From NCBI RefSeq assembly GCF_949628265.1, contig NC_088787.1:27146501-27210500 (forward strand): DNA of 64,000 bases, in the 5' to 3' direction. Every line of letters begins with the position of its first letter. Position 1 is the first letter of the stretch. Below the pieces are notes generated by a model. The model worked only from the letters and a program-made list of their open reading frames with translations, did no database searches and was not told the origin of the DNA. Shown one piece after another: positions 47,701 to 54,465 of the stretch. Made by a program: the position numbers and the translations under genes. The DNA comes from Cloeon dipterum. Taxonomy: Eukaryota > Arthropoda > Insecta > Ephemeroptera > Baetidae.

Positions 47701-49579
47701 TCGGGCCAACGCCGGCCAAGTGACTGCTGCTGACGGGATTTCACGGCTGCCATTCACAATTATTTCCAACGGTGGACTTTTATTGCCGCTCAAATTGATT
47801 TTAATTTTATACTGCATTTCGGAACGAGATCAAGCTGCGATTTCGGTTTCCTCTGAAGTTGAAAATTTGACCAGCTATATTTCAATTATTGCATCATAAT
47901 GAGGTACAAAATATATTGGATTGAAATCAATAGTTTTCGTTGAACGATTAAATTACTGCAACGCAAAATATTTTCATTGCGTATAATTGATTTTTTGCTC
48001 AATTGAAATAGAAAAAAACTGTAGCAAATTTAACCATTAACATATAGCAATTAAAATATGAAAAATAATCCTTTAAAAGTTCAGAAAATAATAAAAAATA
48101 GCACTGTGCTGAATCAAACACATTTTTAGTCGGCGTGAGACACACAAAAAACGACTCACACCTGTTTTTCGACGTCTGAAATCTATTTCAACGTCCATTA
48201 TAATCCCTCCTAGAGATCAAGTTCGCCAATAATTTTGCAAAATTCAACGGACGAGTTTGCTGAAAGTGGCTGAATGAATACCAGCTAGCCAAGAGCCAAT
48301 TATCTATCTCTAGGAGCACTTTTCTTTCCCGACGAGCACCTTAAAAGTCAATAAATATTCTGCCTTGAGTTATCAACACACGGTGTGGTTTCTCGCTCTG
48401 CTCCTTTTCAAAGGCGTGTTCCGCGAGCACTCGGACGAATTCGCACCCATTTATTCATATTTACATAAATACATGTGGCGCACTGCTTACACGTAGATTC
48501 TTATTTATGCGCCGAATATTCATGAGAACAGACGAGCTTGCATAAAAACTTTTATTCCACGCTTGCGTCTAAAGTCGGGGCTTCTCATATACACAAAATT
48601 ACGATAGGTCAATAAAACATGAACGGGAAAAATCTAAAGTCAATAAAAGTGCCCGGTTCGAAAAATTATGGAGGAATTTTTTTAGGAAAATGCCGCGCGT
48701 GTAGAATTAAATGAAATGGCTGTGCTGCCGCGTGTTTTATACACGAGAGAAGTGCTAGTTAGAAGTGGTCTCTAGATAAATAACTAGCTGTACGCCACAC
48801 TTAATGACTCAATTTGTTCACATCCCAGCTTGATTGTTGGACCAACAACTAGCTGACTAACTAACCGGCTGACCAACTCCTCGGCACCATGCAAACCGAG
48901 TCAATTCCCCAGTCGGGCCGGGTCAACGATTTTAACTTTCGGAACAAAACAAACAATCAAAACTTTTGAGTCCAACGGCCAGCGATTGCACGAAACATTC
49001 AACATGAAAATCTGCTCACGTTTCCGCTGCAAAGATGCTAGTTCAAACGCGAACATGCAATTTCCTTTGAGAAAAGGGAGTCTAATGCATGAAGAGCGCC
49101 GAGGATTTCAATGGTCTGGTGCGAAAGTTGCGGCCGCCGCCGGAGAAAATAATTAAAGCCATCGGTCTCTCTCGCCAGGATCATGAACAACAATGCAGCT
49201 CATTGTTGCACTCGAGGGCGAGGAATGCGACCCACTTAATTGCACGAGTCAGATTAACTATTTATATGCTCTCGACGCAAGTCGAGTAATTGAGCGAGAA
49301 GCGAGTGCAGCAACTTTGACCCCTCAAAGGCTGCGTGATTAAATTGAGAGTAAATTAAATTCGCAATGGTTTTTCGCAACTTTGCAAAAATTTATCTCGC
49401 CAAATATTGCTTGGTTCCAAATTAATTAATTTCGATTAAAAATTTTTACTAATTTCGCATTTTTGAGCGGATCAAATTTTTACCGTTGAGACTCACCCTG
49501 AGAGCGGGACCTCTGGGGGTTGCTGCGCGGCCCCGGCGAGCGCCAGCAGCAGCAACAAGAGCAGGCCTCCGGAGGTCAT
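16917..49579 (-). CDS. FBN: Fibrillin, complete: 38 coding exons, 2,869 aa
   Basis: Exons, 5' to 3' on minus: 49579-49497, 42619-42537, 42306-42145, 35488-35327, 34559-34017, 33839-33496, 33015-32220, 31142-30946, 30886-30709, 30602-30372, 30152-29742, 29562-29437, 29376-29251, 29203-29078, 29028-28947, 28856-28499, 24953-24819, 23467-23192, 22959-22582, 22520-22382, 22326-22213, 22162-21803, 21695-21567, 21512-21264, 21214-21069, 21011-20830, 20766-20567, 20513-20334, 20092-19777, 19726-19548, 19441-19112, 18738-18505, 18448-18273, 18169-17867, 17736-17569, 17515-17475, 17338-17203, 17147-16917. All joins are in phase; total 8,610 nt. Order: signal peptide, FUN domain, EGF1-3, hyb1, 2 cbEGF, TB1, 6 EGF, TB2, 3, hyb2, 1, TB3, 12, TB4, 2, TB5, 7, TB6, 5, TB7, 7, C-terminal unique region, furin site, asprosin-like domain. 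This is the vertebrate fibrillin order with one extra EGF between TB1 and TB2. Fibrillins are secreted, polymerise into extracellular microfibrils and bind latent TGF-beta-type complexes. Exon edges come from splice rules, not transcripts. Confidence 0.93.
17867..18738 (-). CDS. FBN: Fibrillin exons 32-34: last EGF array
   Basis: Exons 18738-18505, 18448-18273 and 18169-17867 encode six EGF modules ([55 protein letters not shown], then AAGCMNSPC). The last reads CIQMAAGC where DxxEC is expected, so its calcium site is missing, yet its end (GYYRIGQ joined to GHC) is very like vertebrate fibrillin. One module is split by an intron after GCQ. Confidence 0.92.
19112..19441 (-). CDS. FBN: Fibrillin exon 31: TB7 plus one cbEGF
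   Basis: Residues about 2331-2440. The TB domain has the Cys pattern C, C, CCC, C, C, C (GACYRH..., [20 protein letters not shown]) and runs straight into [12 protein letters not shown]. Enters and leaves in phase 1 like most exons of this gene. Confidence 0.93.
19548..20513 (-). CDS. FBN: Fibrillin exons 28-30: five cbEGF modules
   Basis: Exons 20513-20334, 20092-19777 and 19726-19548 finish TB6 (EFEALCP), then give [48 protein letters not shown] and [12 protein letters not shown]. Five modules between TB6 and TB7 is the vertebrate count. The exon 29/30 junction splits an Arg codon before C-x-C. Confidence 0.92.
20567..20766 (-). CDS. FBN: Fibrillin exon 27: TB6
   Basis: Completes a cbEGF (CICPEGH...KCVD) and carries most of TB6: [31 protein letters not shown]. 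The last Cys of the TB lies in the next exon, so an intron sits inside this domain. Confidence 0.92.
20830..21695 (-). CDS. FBN: Fibrillin exons 23-26: calcium-binding EGF array between TB5 and TB6
   Basis: Exons 21695-21567, 21512-21264, 21214-21069 and 21011-20830 encode [60 protein letters not shown] and [12 protein letters not shown]. Each has the Asn/Asp and aromatic residues of calcium-binding EGF. With the module at the end of exon 22 they make the seven expected here. Confidence 0.92.
21803..22162 (-). CDS. FBN: Fibrillin exon 22: TB5 plus a degenerate cbEGF
   Basis: TB5 reads [31 protein letters not shown]. The following EGF reads [13 protein letters not shown], where DIDEC is expected; the acidic calcium-ligand motif is lost although all six cysteines remain. 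The codons (ATC ATC GAT ATG TGC) are clear, so this is not a reading error on my side. Confidence 0.92.
22213..22520 (-). CDS. FBN: Fibrillin exons 20-21: two cbEGF modules
   Basis: Exon 20 (22520-22382) starts VVLEDINEC, following the TB4 end GYRPNPVT; human fibrillins read RPNPITVILEDIDEC at the same junction. Exon 21 (22326-22213) is [12 protein letters not shown] and ends SGK before EECID of TB5. Confidence 0.92.
22582..22959 (-). CDS. FBN: Fibrillin exon 19: end of a cbEGF, one cbEGF, and TB4
   Basis: Starts [14 protein letters not shown], continues [34 protein letters not shown] and [15 protein letters not shown]. Human TB4 carries an integrin-binding RGD between its first two cysteines. 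Here the same place reads GGRGRDRC, so RGD is absent. Confidence 0.93.
23192..24953 (-). CDS. FBN: Fibrillin exons 17-18: cbEGF modules with GNGF loops
   Basis: Exons 24953-24819 and 23467-23192. Modules include [48 protein letters not shown] and [12 protein letters not shown]. The short GNGF-type loop marks the same two consecutive modules in vertebrate fibrillins. Phase 0 joins fall between GSFK and CAC, and between GSY and the preceding NNM. Confidence 0.92.
26535..27612. repeat. Long palindrome inside the foldback element
   Basis: The left arm (about 26535-27026) and right arm (about 27123-27612) are reverse complements over roughly 490 bases with scattered mismatches. They flank a 96-base spacer (27027-27122). 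Examples are a C-rich block (CCAACCCCCAACCCCC) near 26857-26873 mirrored near 27277-27293, and a GAGTCAAACG/CGTTTGACTC pair close to the centre. Confidence 0.75.
27597..27750 (-). repeat. Dispersed repeat, copy 1 (second copy at 52411-52556)
   Basis: Read on the minus strand this copy shares blocks with 52411-52556 on plus: GGGAATTATTTGAG/GGGAATTTTGAG, TTTGCTCAGGG, ACTCGT-TCAACA and CCTCAAAGTGGTAGGTCAAA. It overlaps the outer edge of the palindrome. Confidence 0.6.
27781..27885. repeat. Imperfect hairpin, about 45-base arms
   Basis: 27781-27824 and 27840-27885 are inverted copies with a 15-base loop, ending in CCAAATCTC and its complement GAGATTTGG. It sits inside the foldback element between the palindrome and the right end. 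Confidence 0.6.
28499..29562 (-). CDS. FBN: Fibrillin exons 12-16: run of cbEGF modules
   Basis: Exons 29562-29437, 29376-29251 and 29203-29078 are each exactly 126 nt with phase-1 borders, one cbEGF per exon, the classic fibrillin exon form. Exons 29028-28947 and 28856-28499 follow. Modules: [72 protein letters not shown] and [12 protein letters not shown]. The phrase [12 protein letters not shown] has a near match at the same place in vertebrate fibrillins. Confidence 0.93.
29742..30152 (-). CDS. FBN: Fibrillin exon 11: cbEGF end, TB3, and one cbEGF
   Basis: Reads [12 protein letters not shown], then TB3 ([36 protein letters not shown]), then [11 protein letters not shown]. The acceptor I use (CGAAG, 30153-30154) gives G plus GT for a Gly codon and keeps the module intact. 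Confidence 0.91.
30372..30602 (-). CDS. FBN: Fibrillin exon 10: second hybrid domain
   Basis: Residues about 850-926: [32 protein letters not shown], then [16 protein letters not shown] and DVNEC. The TB-like first half joined to an EGF-like end, ahead of a single cbEGF and TB3, is the place of hyb2. It carries CCC where many hyb2 domains have CC. Confidence 0.9.
30709..31142 (-). CDS. FBN: Fibrillin exons 8-9: three cbEGF modules between TB2 and hyb2
   Basis: Exons 31142-30946 and 30886-30709 encode [23 protein letters not shown] and [12 protein letters not shown]. The intron between them splits a module at GSMQ and CIC in phase 0. Three modules here equals the vertebrate count. Confidence 0.92.
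31143..32219 (-). other. Fibrillin intron 7 with repeat-like AT-rich sequence
   Basis: About 1.1 kb between exons 7 and 8. Two stretches begin with the same TTCGGCTCGGA phrase (31340 and 31592), and much of the rest has the AT-rich style of the repeats at 26-28 kb. No frame with a family signature. Confidence 0.4.
32220..33015 (-). CDS. FBN: Fibrillin exon 7: five EGF modules and TB2 in one large exon
   Basis: At 796 nt this is the largest coding exon. It holds the end of [10 protein letters not shown], then [34 protein letters not shown] and [10 protein letters not shown], then TB2. TB2 reads [37 protein letters not shown] and SLCP: four consecutive Cys codons (TGC TGC TGC TGT) make nine cysteines where TB domains have eight. 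Fusion of several exons present separately in vertebrates is likely. Confidence 0.93.
33016..33495 (-). other. Fibrillin intron 6
   Basis: AT-rich intron of 480 bases with no visible feature beyond its splice sites. Confidence 0.5.
33496..33839 (-). CDS. FBN: Fibrillin exon 6: TB1 and start of the next EGF pair
   Basis: TB1 reads [34 protein letters not shown] and RLCGD. It is followed after only SLPPV by [10 protein letters not shown]. Vertebrate fibrillins place a Pro- or Gly-rich linker at this point; here it is reduced to a few residues. The exon ends in NYCQ, phase 0. Confidence 0.92.
34017..34559 (-). CDS. FBN: Fibrillin exon 5: EGF3, first hybrid domain and two cbEGF
   Basis: EGF3 reads [11 protein letters not shown]...[12 protein letters not shown]. 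Hyb1 follows with [40 protein letters not shown], almost the same wording as human FBN1. It has nine cysteines, as in vertebrates, where one is unpaired. Then come [12 protein letters not shown] and [11 protein letters not shown]. Confidence 0.94.
34560..35326 (-). other. Fibrillin intron 4
   Basis: AT-rich, no gene or repeat recognised. Donor C-GTGAGT and acceptor TATTTCAG are clear. Confidence 0.5.
35327..35488 (-). CDS. FBN: Fibrillin exon 4: EGF2
   Basis: 162 nt, phase 1 on both sides. An upstream linker precedes [17 protein letters not shown] and [11 protein letters not shown]. It lacks DxxE, so it is a non-calcium EGF like vertebrate EGF2. It joins to exon 5 as GE-P-VCREPC. Confidence 0.88.
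35489..42144 (-). other. Fibrillin intron 3 (6.7 kb)
   Basis: No coding exon recognised. Contains a GCN-rich tract at about 39125-39160 whose frames give Ala or Arg/Ser runs. Long N-terminal introns often hold enhancers, but nothing here shows it. Confidence 0.45.
39125..39160. repeat. GCN/CGG trinucleotide-rich tract
   Basis: An interrupted GCN run (GCGGCTGCGGCTGCTGCTGCG and on) is read directly. Open frames over it on both strands are composition artefacts. Confidence 0.7.
42145..42306 (-). CDS. FBN: Fibrillin exon 3: EGF1 with Asn-rich insert
   Basis: Reads [20 protein letters not shown], then [20 protein letters not shown] and a further polar stretch up to the splice site. The first half matches vertebrate EGF1 (PICRHSCGDGFC-type). 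The Asn/Gln/Tyr-rich segment is not in vertebrates. Confidence 0.85.
42537..42619 (-). CDS. FBN: Fibrillin exon 2: fibrillin unique N-terminal (FUN) domain
   Basis: 83 nt encoding [19 protein letters not shown] and CAV before the splice. It matches the vertebrate GPNVC...YCCPGWK block that mediates head-to-tail assembly. From memory human FBN1 exon 2 is also 83 nt with the same phases. Confidence 0.9.
42620..49496 (-). other. Fibrillin intron 1 (6.9 kb)
   Basis: Exons 1 and 2 join directly (GG plus G gives Gly before PNVC). No extra exon was recognised. A (CA)n microsatellite lies at 47481-47506. Long first introns are usual in fibrillin genes. Confidence 0.5.
47481..47506. repeat. (CA)n microsatellite
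   Basis: Thirteen CA units are read directly within fibrillin intron 1. Confidence 0.9.
49497..49579 (-). CDS. FBN: Fibrillin exon 1: signal peptide
   Basis: MTSGG, then seven Leu and ALAGAA gives a strong signal peptide, followed by [10 protein letters not shown] to the donor (GG then GTGAGT). The frame stays open upstream but only GTG codons start it, so the ATG at 49579 is chosen. Unlike vertebrates there is no basic furin site between the signal peptide and GPNVC, unless a small exon in the 6.9 kb intron was missed. Confidence 0.85.
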
Positions 49580-49677
49580 GAGGCCCGATCCGGAGGGCAG
49601 GCTGTCGACGACTGGAGGCCCATCTGGCGGTCGGGCAGGCCCCCACCGCCCCCCTCCGCCTCCGCCCCTCCATCCAT
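49576..49677 (-). promoter_or_regulatory. 33-codon uORF in fibrillin leader, stop overlapping the main start (ATGA)
   Basis: ATG at 49677 opens a Gly/Glu-rich frame of 33 codons. Its TGA (49578-49576) overlaps the main ATG (49579-49577) as ATGA. The arrangement suggests termination-reinitiation control of fibrillin translation. The overlap is read directly; the effect is inferred. Confidence 0.55.
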
Positions 49678-49852
49678 GCAAATCCGGGCCCTCTCCTCCG
49701 GCCGCCGAGGATGATGAGCACCACGTGCGGAGCACACCAGCAGCACGAAGGGCGCACCCTGATGCGCGCGGGAAACGCACTCGGCACCGCTCTTCCTCCT
49801 TATCTCGCCGGCAAGATGCTGAAATATCTTCCGCCGCAATTTTCCCAGCAGT

Positions 49853-49860
49853 CTTATATA
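49853..49860 (-). promoter_or_regulatory. Candidate fibrillin TATA box (TATATAAG)
   Basis: A good TATA match on the minus strand about 280 bases upstream of the start codon, next to a GC-rich leader. The start site would be near 49825-49830. Confidence 0.45.
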
Positions 49861-49861
49861 G

Positions 49862-51880
49862 TTAATATTATTTTCAAAAGTGTCCCGTATTTTTTTTTGC
49901 AGAACAAAACAAAACAACCCGAGGTTTCACGATAAATAAATGTGAAATTAGTTAGAAAATAGTTTAAGAAATAGTTTTAAATATTTCTACACACACGACT
50001 TCTTAAGTGAAATTTAAGCTCGGAAAAGTTTTAAAACATTTTGCTATTGGAAATTATTTTCATTCATTAAATAAAAGTGATCATAAGTTTTATTCAAATA
50101 TGTACTAAATACAAAGTTTTATTCTTATAAATAGGAATAAATAAGCTCTAGTTTATTTTCTCATAATCACAAATATTTATATTGATGGTAAAAAATTGAT
50201 TCCGCCTGTGGTGCTGCAAAATGCTACACAAAGTATTTCTTTATCCTTTGCCATTACGCGAGTTAATTCATCATTTCTTTTAGTTTAATTTTTTTTTTAA
50301 TTAATTTTACCAACCCTTTTTTCTCGTTGATTTTTGTTTATTCCTATTATCCTACTAGAAATAATGCCGCAGAACTGATTATATAAATAACCTTAATCCT
50401 TTAATTTTTTTTTTAACTGATGGTCGCAAATTTTGTTCATTTGAAAATTTCTCAACAGCAGTAGTATTTATACTCGCTAAAGCAGTAGACAGTCTCACGC
50501 CATCAATTTGACGACTAAAAAAACCAATCGCAATTTTGGTTATGTTTTAAATGTGAATAAAGAAATGGAGGTGAAGCAGTTTGTTGTCTTTGAATCTGAC
50601 GACTTTTAGGTTCAGGTTGGTTACTTTTCTAAACTATTTTGGTCATCAGTCACGGCTTATGATATTTTTTGTTTGTCTATGTATGGCTGCCAGCAGCTAG
50701 GGTCGATAATTAATGAACTTTTAAGCAACAAGATGAAAAACGCCCGAGCTGATTTATTGCCGGACAGCTGAACCGAATTGGATTTGAGCTAGGCAAGATT
50801 TTCCGTCTTGTGTCGCGTCTCTGCGCTTCGAACAAGGAAAGGATTCAGAAAGTCTTGAGTCGGATCATTCAATGTATATCAATGGTATGTGTTTTGGAAC
50901 AGTCGCGGAATTGTTGTGTAGTTTATTTTCCTTCCTAGGCATTTTTATTGCTTTGAAATTCCGAGAAAATGCAGTAAAAGTTTCCCACTGCGATAATGCT
51001 CTGGCGTGCGTTGTTCAAAAGTGTGTGACATTGAATTTCTAAAATATTGCCATTTATCGAGGTATAATAAAGATCATTTCATTCTGTCCTCAAGTGGGAA
51101 AGACACCACAATTTAAAATTTGCCCCGCGTACGAGAGTTTGCGTGTTGTGATGATTTGCAGGGGTCAATGAAATTTGTGCAGACCGATCGAGAATTAGCG
51201 AGTCCGCATGTGTTTGTGTTTGATAAAAGCCCGCCGTGGGAAACAATAAATTAAATTGAGGAAATTTATAGGCTGATAAAAGCTCGCACGCAGCGTGTGT
51301 CTGCCTTATCTCTGGCGCCAATTAACGAAAAAGCAGCTAGGAAAGAGATGGCTCGTCATTTGCCACGGCAACCGCCGAAAAAGCGACTGAACATATAGCG
51401 TCTGCTCTTTTTTCTTTCCTGATTCTCGGCGCGCGAGACTTCGCGAAATTGCGACCGGTTTTCCTGATAATCGGCCTCTGTTCCCTAGTAAAAGTCTGCC
51501 TGAAGTGAACGCGACCGAATTCGCTTCTATCTGATTGAAATGTGGCTTTTTAATTGACAATTGGTACAAATTGAAATTGAGAGCGTGCTGTTTGTCTGCT
51601 CCGTTAAAATGCGAAGTTTAACGCCGGCGGGTGTCAAAATTCATTGGGTCAGGGACTTGCATATTATGTCAAATGTCTAAGCTATAATTCTTGTCTTGCG
51701 GTCGTCTGACGCGACAAAGCACGATAAAAATTGCATCTTCAAGGTTTTTTTTATTGTCGAGATAAAATATTATTTTATTCAGTGCGTGGACCTTTTAATC
51801 TCAAAATAGAGGCAGAAATGGAGTTGTTATCAATTTAATATTAGTAGAATTCATCAACAGCACGTGAAAAAAGAAAACCC
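49862..51880. other. Fibrillin upstream region, no gene seen
   Basis: AT-rich spacer between the fibrillin promoter and the tRNA. ORFs 51079-51321 and 51306-51569 (minus) are short and show no family signature. Confidence 0.45.
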
Positions 51881-51883
51881 CCG

Positions 51884-51891
51884 AAAAAAAA
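51884..51891 (-). terminator. Pol III terminator of the tRNA-Leu gene
   Basis: Eight T residues on the minus strand lie four bases after the tRNA discriminator base, the usual RNA polymerase III stop signal. Confidence 0.85.
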
Positions 51892-51895
51892 GGTT

Positions 51896-51979
51896 TGTCA
51901 GGTGTGGGGTTCGAACCCACGCTCCCTTTCGGGAACCAGAACTTAAGTCTGGCGCCTTAAACCGCTCGGCCAACCTGAC
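51896..51979 (-). tRNA. tRNA-Leu(TAA)
   Basis: On the minus strand GTCAGGT pairs with ACCTGAC as a 7-bp acceptor stem with discriminator A. The anticodon arm is CCAGA-CTTAAGT-TCTGG, anticodon TAA. A class II variable arm (TTCCCGAAAGGGAG) and the T arm GTGGG-TTCGAAC-CCCAC follow. The A box (TGGCCGAGCGG) and B box (GGTTCGAACCC) are intact. No intron. Confidence 0.97.
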
Positions 51980-52410
51980 TTCGAGTTCTCACTTCGGGGA
52001 ACTGATCATATTTATACTGACAGAGAACCCCTTGGCGATGCAGCGCTATTTGCTTGAATATGAGAGCAAAATAAATTGAAAAAGTAGTTTCAAAAGGAAA
52101 CTATGGATAAAATCTCAGCTGCTGCCTCGCAAGAGTAGCGAAAAGAACGCAGTTAGCGTGGCGCTGGCAGTTCGGGAAACATCCGCTAGAGAGTGCTGCT
52201 GCCTTTGCTGTCGCTGTGTTGGTCGATACTGCGATCGCCGTGAAATGTGCAAGAAGCGCTGAGCCATAATCAGTCAAAGCAACAAATTTCTGTCCAGGGG
52301 TCGATGGATTTTGATAAAATTTTGTTTGCGTTAATTTTGCCCTAATTGTACTTCAAAGCAATTGAGAAAACTCCGACTTTCCAATTTTTGCGGGTTTTGC
52401 GGGCGTTCAA

Positions 52411-52556
52411 GTGTCAAAATCTGGGAATTTTGAGTACTTCGTCATAACTTTGCTCAGGGTAGTCCTAGAACAAAAATTAAAAAACCCGTAAACTCGTCTC
52501 AACAAGGCAAACAACTTTTACATTGACCTCAAAGTGGTAGGTCAAAGGTCAAGGTC
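52411..52556 (+). repeat. Dispersed repeat, copy 2 (first copy at 27597-27750)
   Basis: Shares several blocks with the minus strand of 27597-27750, including CCTCAAAGTGGTAGGTCAAA and TTTGCTCAGGG. The BTB gene's stop codon (52542-52544) falls inside it. Confidence 0.6.
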
Positions 52557-53242
52557 AAAAAAGATTTGATTTTCTGTGTCCATGATATTTCTCATTTCAT
52601 ATACTTGAAGAACATCGTGGAGTCTGACGTTTTTTAAATGTTCTGCAGTAGCATCCATTAAACTTTTCATGTTCCAAAGGTGAGCCAATTTGTAAACCTC
52701 ACAAGCCAATCCAATAGTCTTGAATTCTTTGGCATTGCCGTATATGAACCTAAATATGATTAATTTATAAAAATTTGAATTAGGTTAAAAATTGTGATTA
52801 TTCAAACAGAAATGGTATTATTAATACTTTAAACGAGTTAGGAACCTTTTAGACATAAAAAACACAAAGTAGATTTTTAATCAAGATCAAGCTAAGACTG
52901 CTAATACCTCATTGCTGCATCAAAAACATCTGGGGAAGTGCTTGTAATTACAATAGGATCGTCTTTGTTTCTAAAAGATTCTTCAAACGAGCTCATGAAC
53001 ATTTTTTCAAAGTATACGCTAGCTCTTGCGAGGATCAATCTGTGACATTTGATAACCTGGACAGTATAATGGGTATAATTAGAGTATACAATTACTGTAA
53101 TCTTTTTTTCGCGGAGTGAGTGACGTACCTCAGGGTTAGTCGCGCCAACTTTGAAAGAGCAATCGTAAAAATGTCCTCCAATATACAAATTCAGCTCATC
53201 CTCCAAAATGTCGCCACTCCTTTCAAAATCTTGCAGATCCAT
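52542..53242 (-). CDS. BTB/POZ domain protein, 156 aa, three exons
   Basis: Exons 53242-53129, 53056-52908 and 52749-52542 join in phase (0, 2). The 72-base intron 1 has GTACGT/GTCCAG. The protein reads FYDCSFKVG, then KCHRLILARASVYFEKMF, IVITSTSPDVFDAAMRFIYG and ACEVYKLAHLWNM, a nearly full BTB fold (D/C-x-F-x-V, CH-K/R-x-IL-A, A-x-S-x-Y-F, F-x-x-h-h-x-FhY-x-G). Nothing follows the BTB apart from about 30 residues that may start a BACK-like helix. The final residues FFDLDL and the stop lie in a dispersed repeat, so the ancestral C-terminus may be lost. BTB proteins dimerise and often serve as cullin-3 adaptors; the role here is unknown. An upstream in-frame UUG start at 53284 is less likely. 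Confidence 0.72.
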
Positions 53243-53869
53243 ACCGCTAAAGAGCAAAATTTTCTTCAATCGGGAACTGAGCAAAGTATATAAATGATTT
53301 GGTTCAAATTAACGTTTTTAATCTAATCTGATTTAATCACGAATGAATCAGAAGCATATTGTGTTGTAATTTTCCATTTTTTTCAACCTTGCTTACACAT
53401 CTGAGATACTAACACAAGTATTTTATTTATCATTTGTAGCGAAATATGTAAAATGTGTTATTAATTTATCCCGACATTTCGTATTTTAACGTAGCGTAGC
53501 AACATACAGTTACCAACAGAAGCTAGGGATATCAAAATATTCTTATATATACTAATTAATACCAATGGAATCAACAAGGCAAAGTTATTTATTTCCTACA
53601 GGTTTCCGTACTGTACGCTTTTGAAAAGCAACATTTATTCAACTTTAGAATTAGATAAAAGGGTGTAACGTTGATATAAAAAATGAATAATATTGAAAGT
53701 TTCATCAAACTTTTTTAATATTGGTATACGTGGTCGGCCTAACGCGTTTTATGCAAAAATTCATTCGATTTTTTAAAACTTACACGCGTGCAGCTCCTTC
53801 ATGTAGGGGAGCTTAATAATGATTTATACGGGGGAAAAACTAAAGGCTAAAAAGAATATGTCACAAAAA

Positions 53870-54465
53870 ATAAGACAAAGACAACCTTGCCCCTGGCTGT
53901 CTCCAATATTTTAGTGCGAAGTCATAATCTTCCAAAAGAAAAGTTGTTCTATGAATAGAACAAAACAGCCATTCACCATTCAAAAGTGAGCAAATAGCTT
54001 GAAAAATCACAATGAAATGACTGAAAATAAAAGGAGACAATAACGAAGTAAAAATTCCAGCGAGATACTTTTGTGCTCTTTGTATAATTATGGAGCCCCT
54101 GCAGACGCATTTTTTTAACCTGGACCGTATTGTCGTTGAATAGTTTATTGAGGATAGCAGTTTTGTGACCAGGTTGTTGCAAAGAGCGTCAATTTCTATT
54201 ATTACCTAACAATTCAAGCACGATTTCACGGAGAAAGTTTAGAATATTTACAATAGGTTAAAATTGCATACAACAAAGAATTCACAAGAAACTTGCTCTG
54301 CTTGGAAGTTTAAGTTCTATAAGATGGACCACCGGGATGAAGAGATATGCGTGACGTGTTTATTGTTGTTCAATGGAAAAATGCTAATAATTTTTGAAGC
54401 TTACTTCATTCCTATCGGAATCCACCTTTGAAACTGAAGTCATAAAAATGCTCTTTTGAAAACTT
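53870..54465 (-). pseudogene. Decayed tandem copy of the BTB gene
   Basis: At 54427-54450 the minus strand reads HFYDFSFK, a match to HFYDCSFK of the neighbour's exon 1, with similar DNA on both sides. In-frame TAG and TGA follow within seven codons. At 53870-54130 a frame reads KYLAGIFTS and later LEDYDFALKYW, loosely like the later BTB segments. Upstream of the intact gene in the same orientation, it looks like a tandem duplicate that decayed. The second part is weak. Confidence 0.4.

Noticed and set aside
16917..49579. LTBP instead of fibrillin
   Set aside because: Two hybrid domains, seven TB domains, the FUN block and the furin/asprosin tail are fibrillin features; LTBPs have fewer modules and none of the tail.
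49493..49780. Longer fibrillin N-terminus starting at 49780
   Set aside because: The upstream in-frame starts are GTG, and the signal peptide begins at the ATG at 49579.
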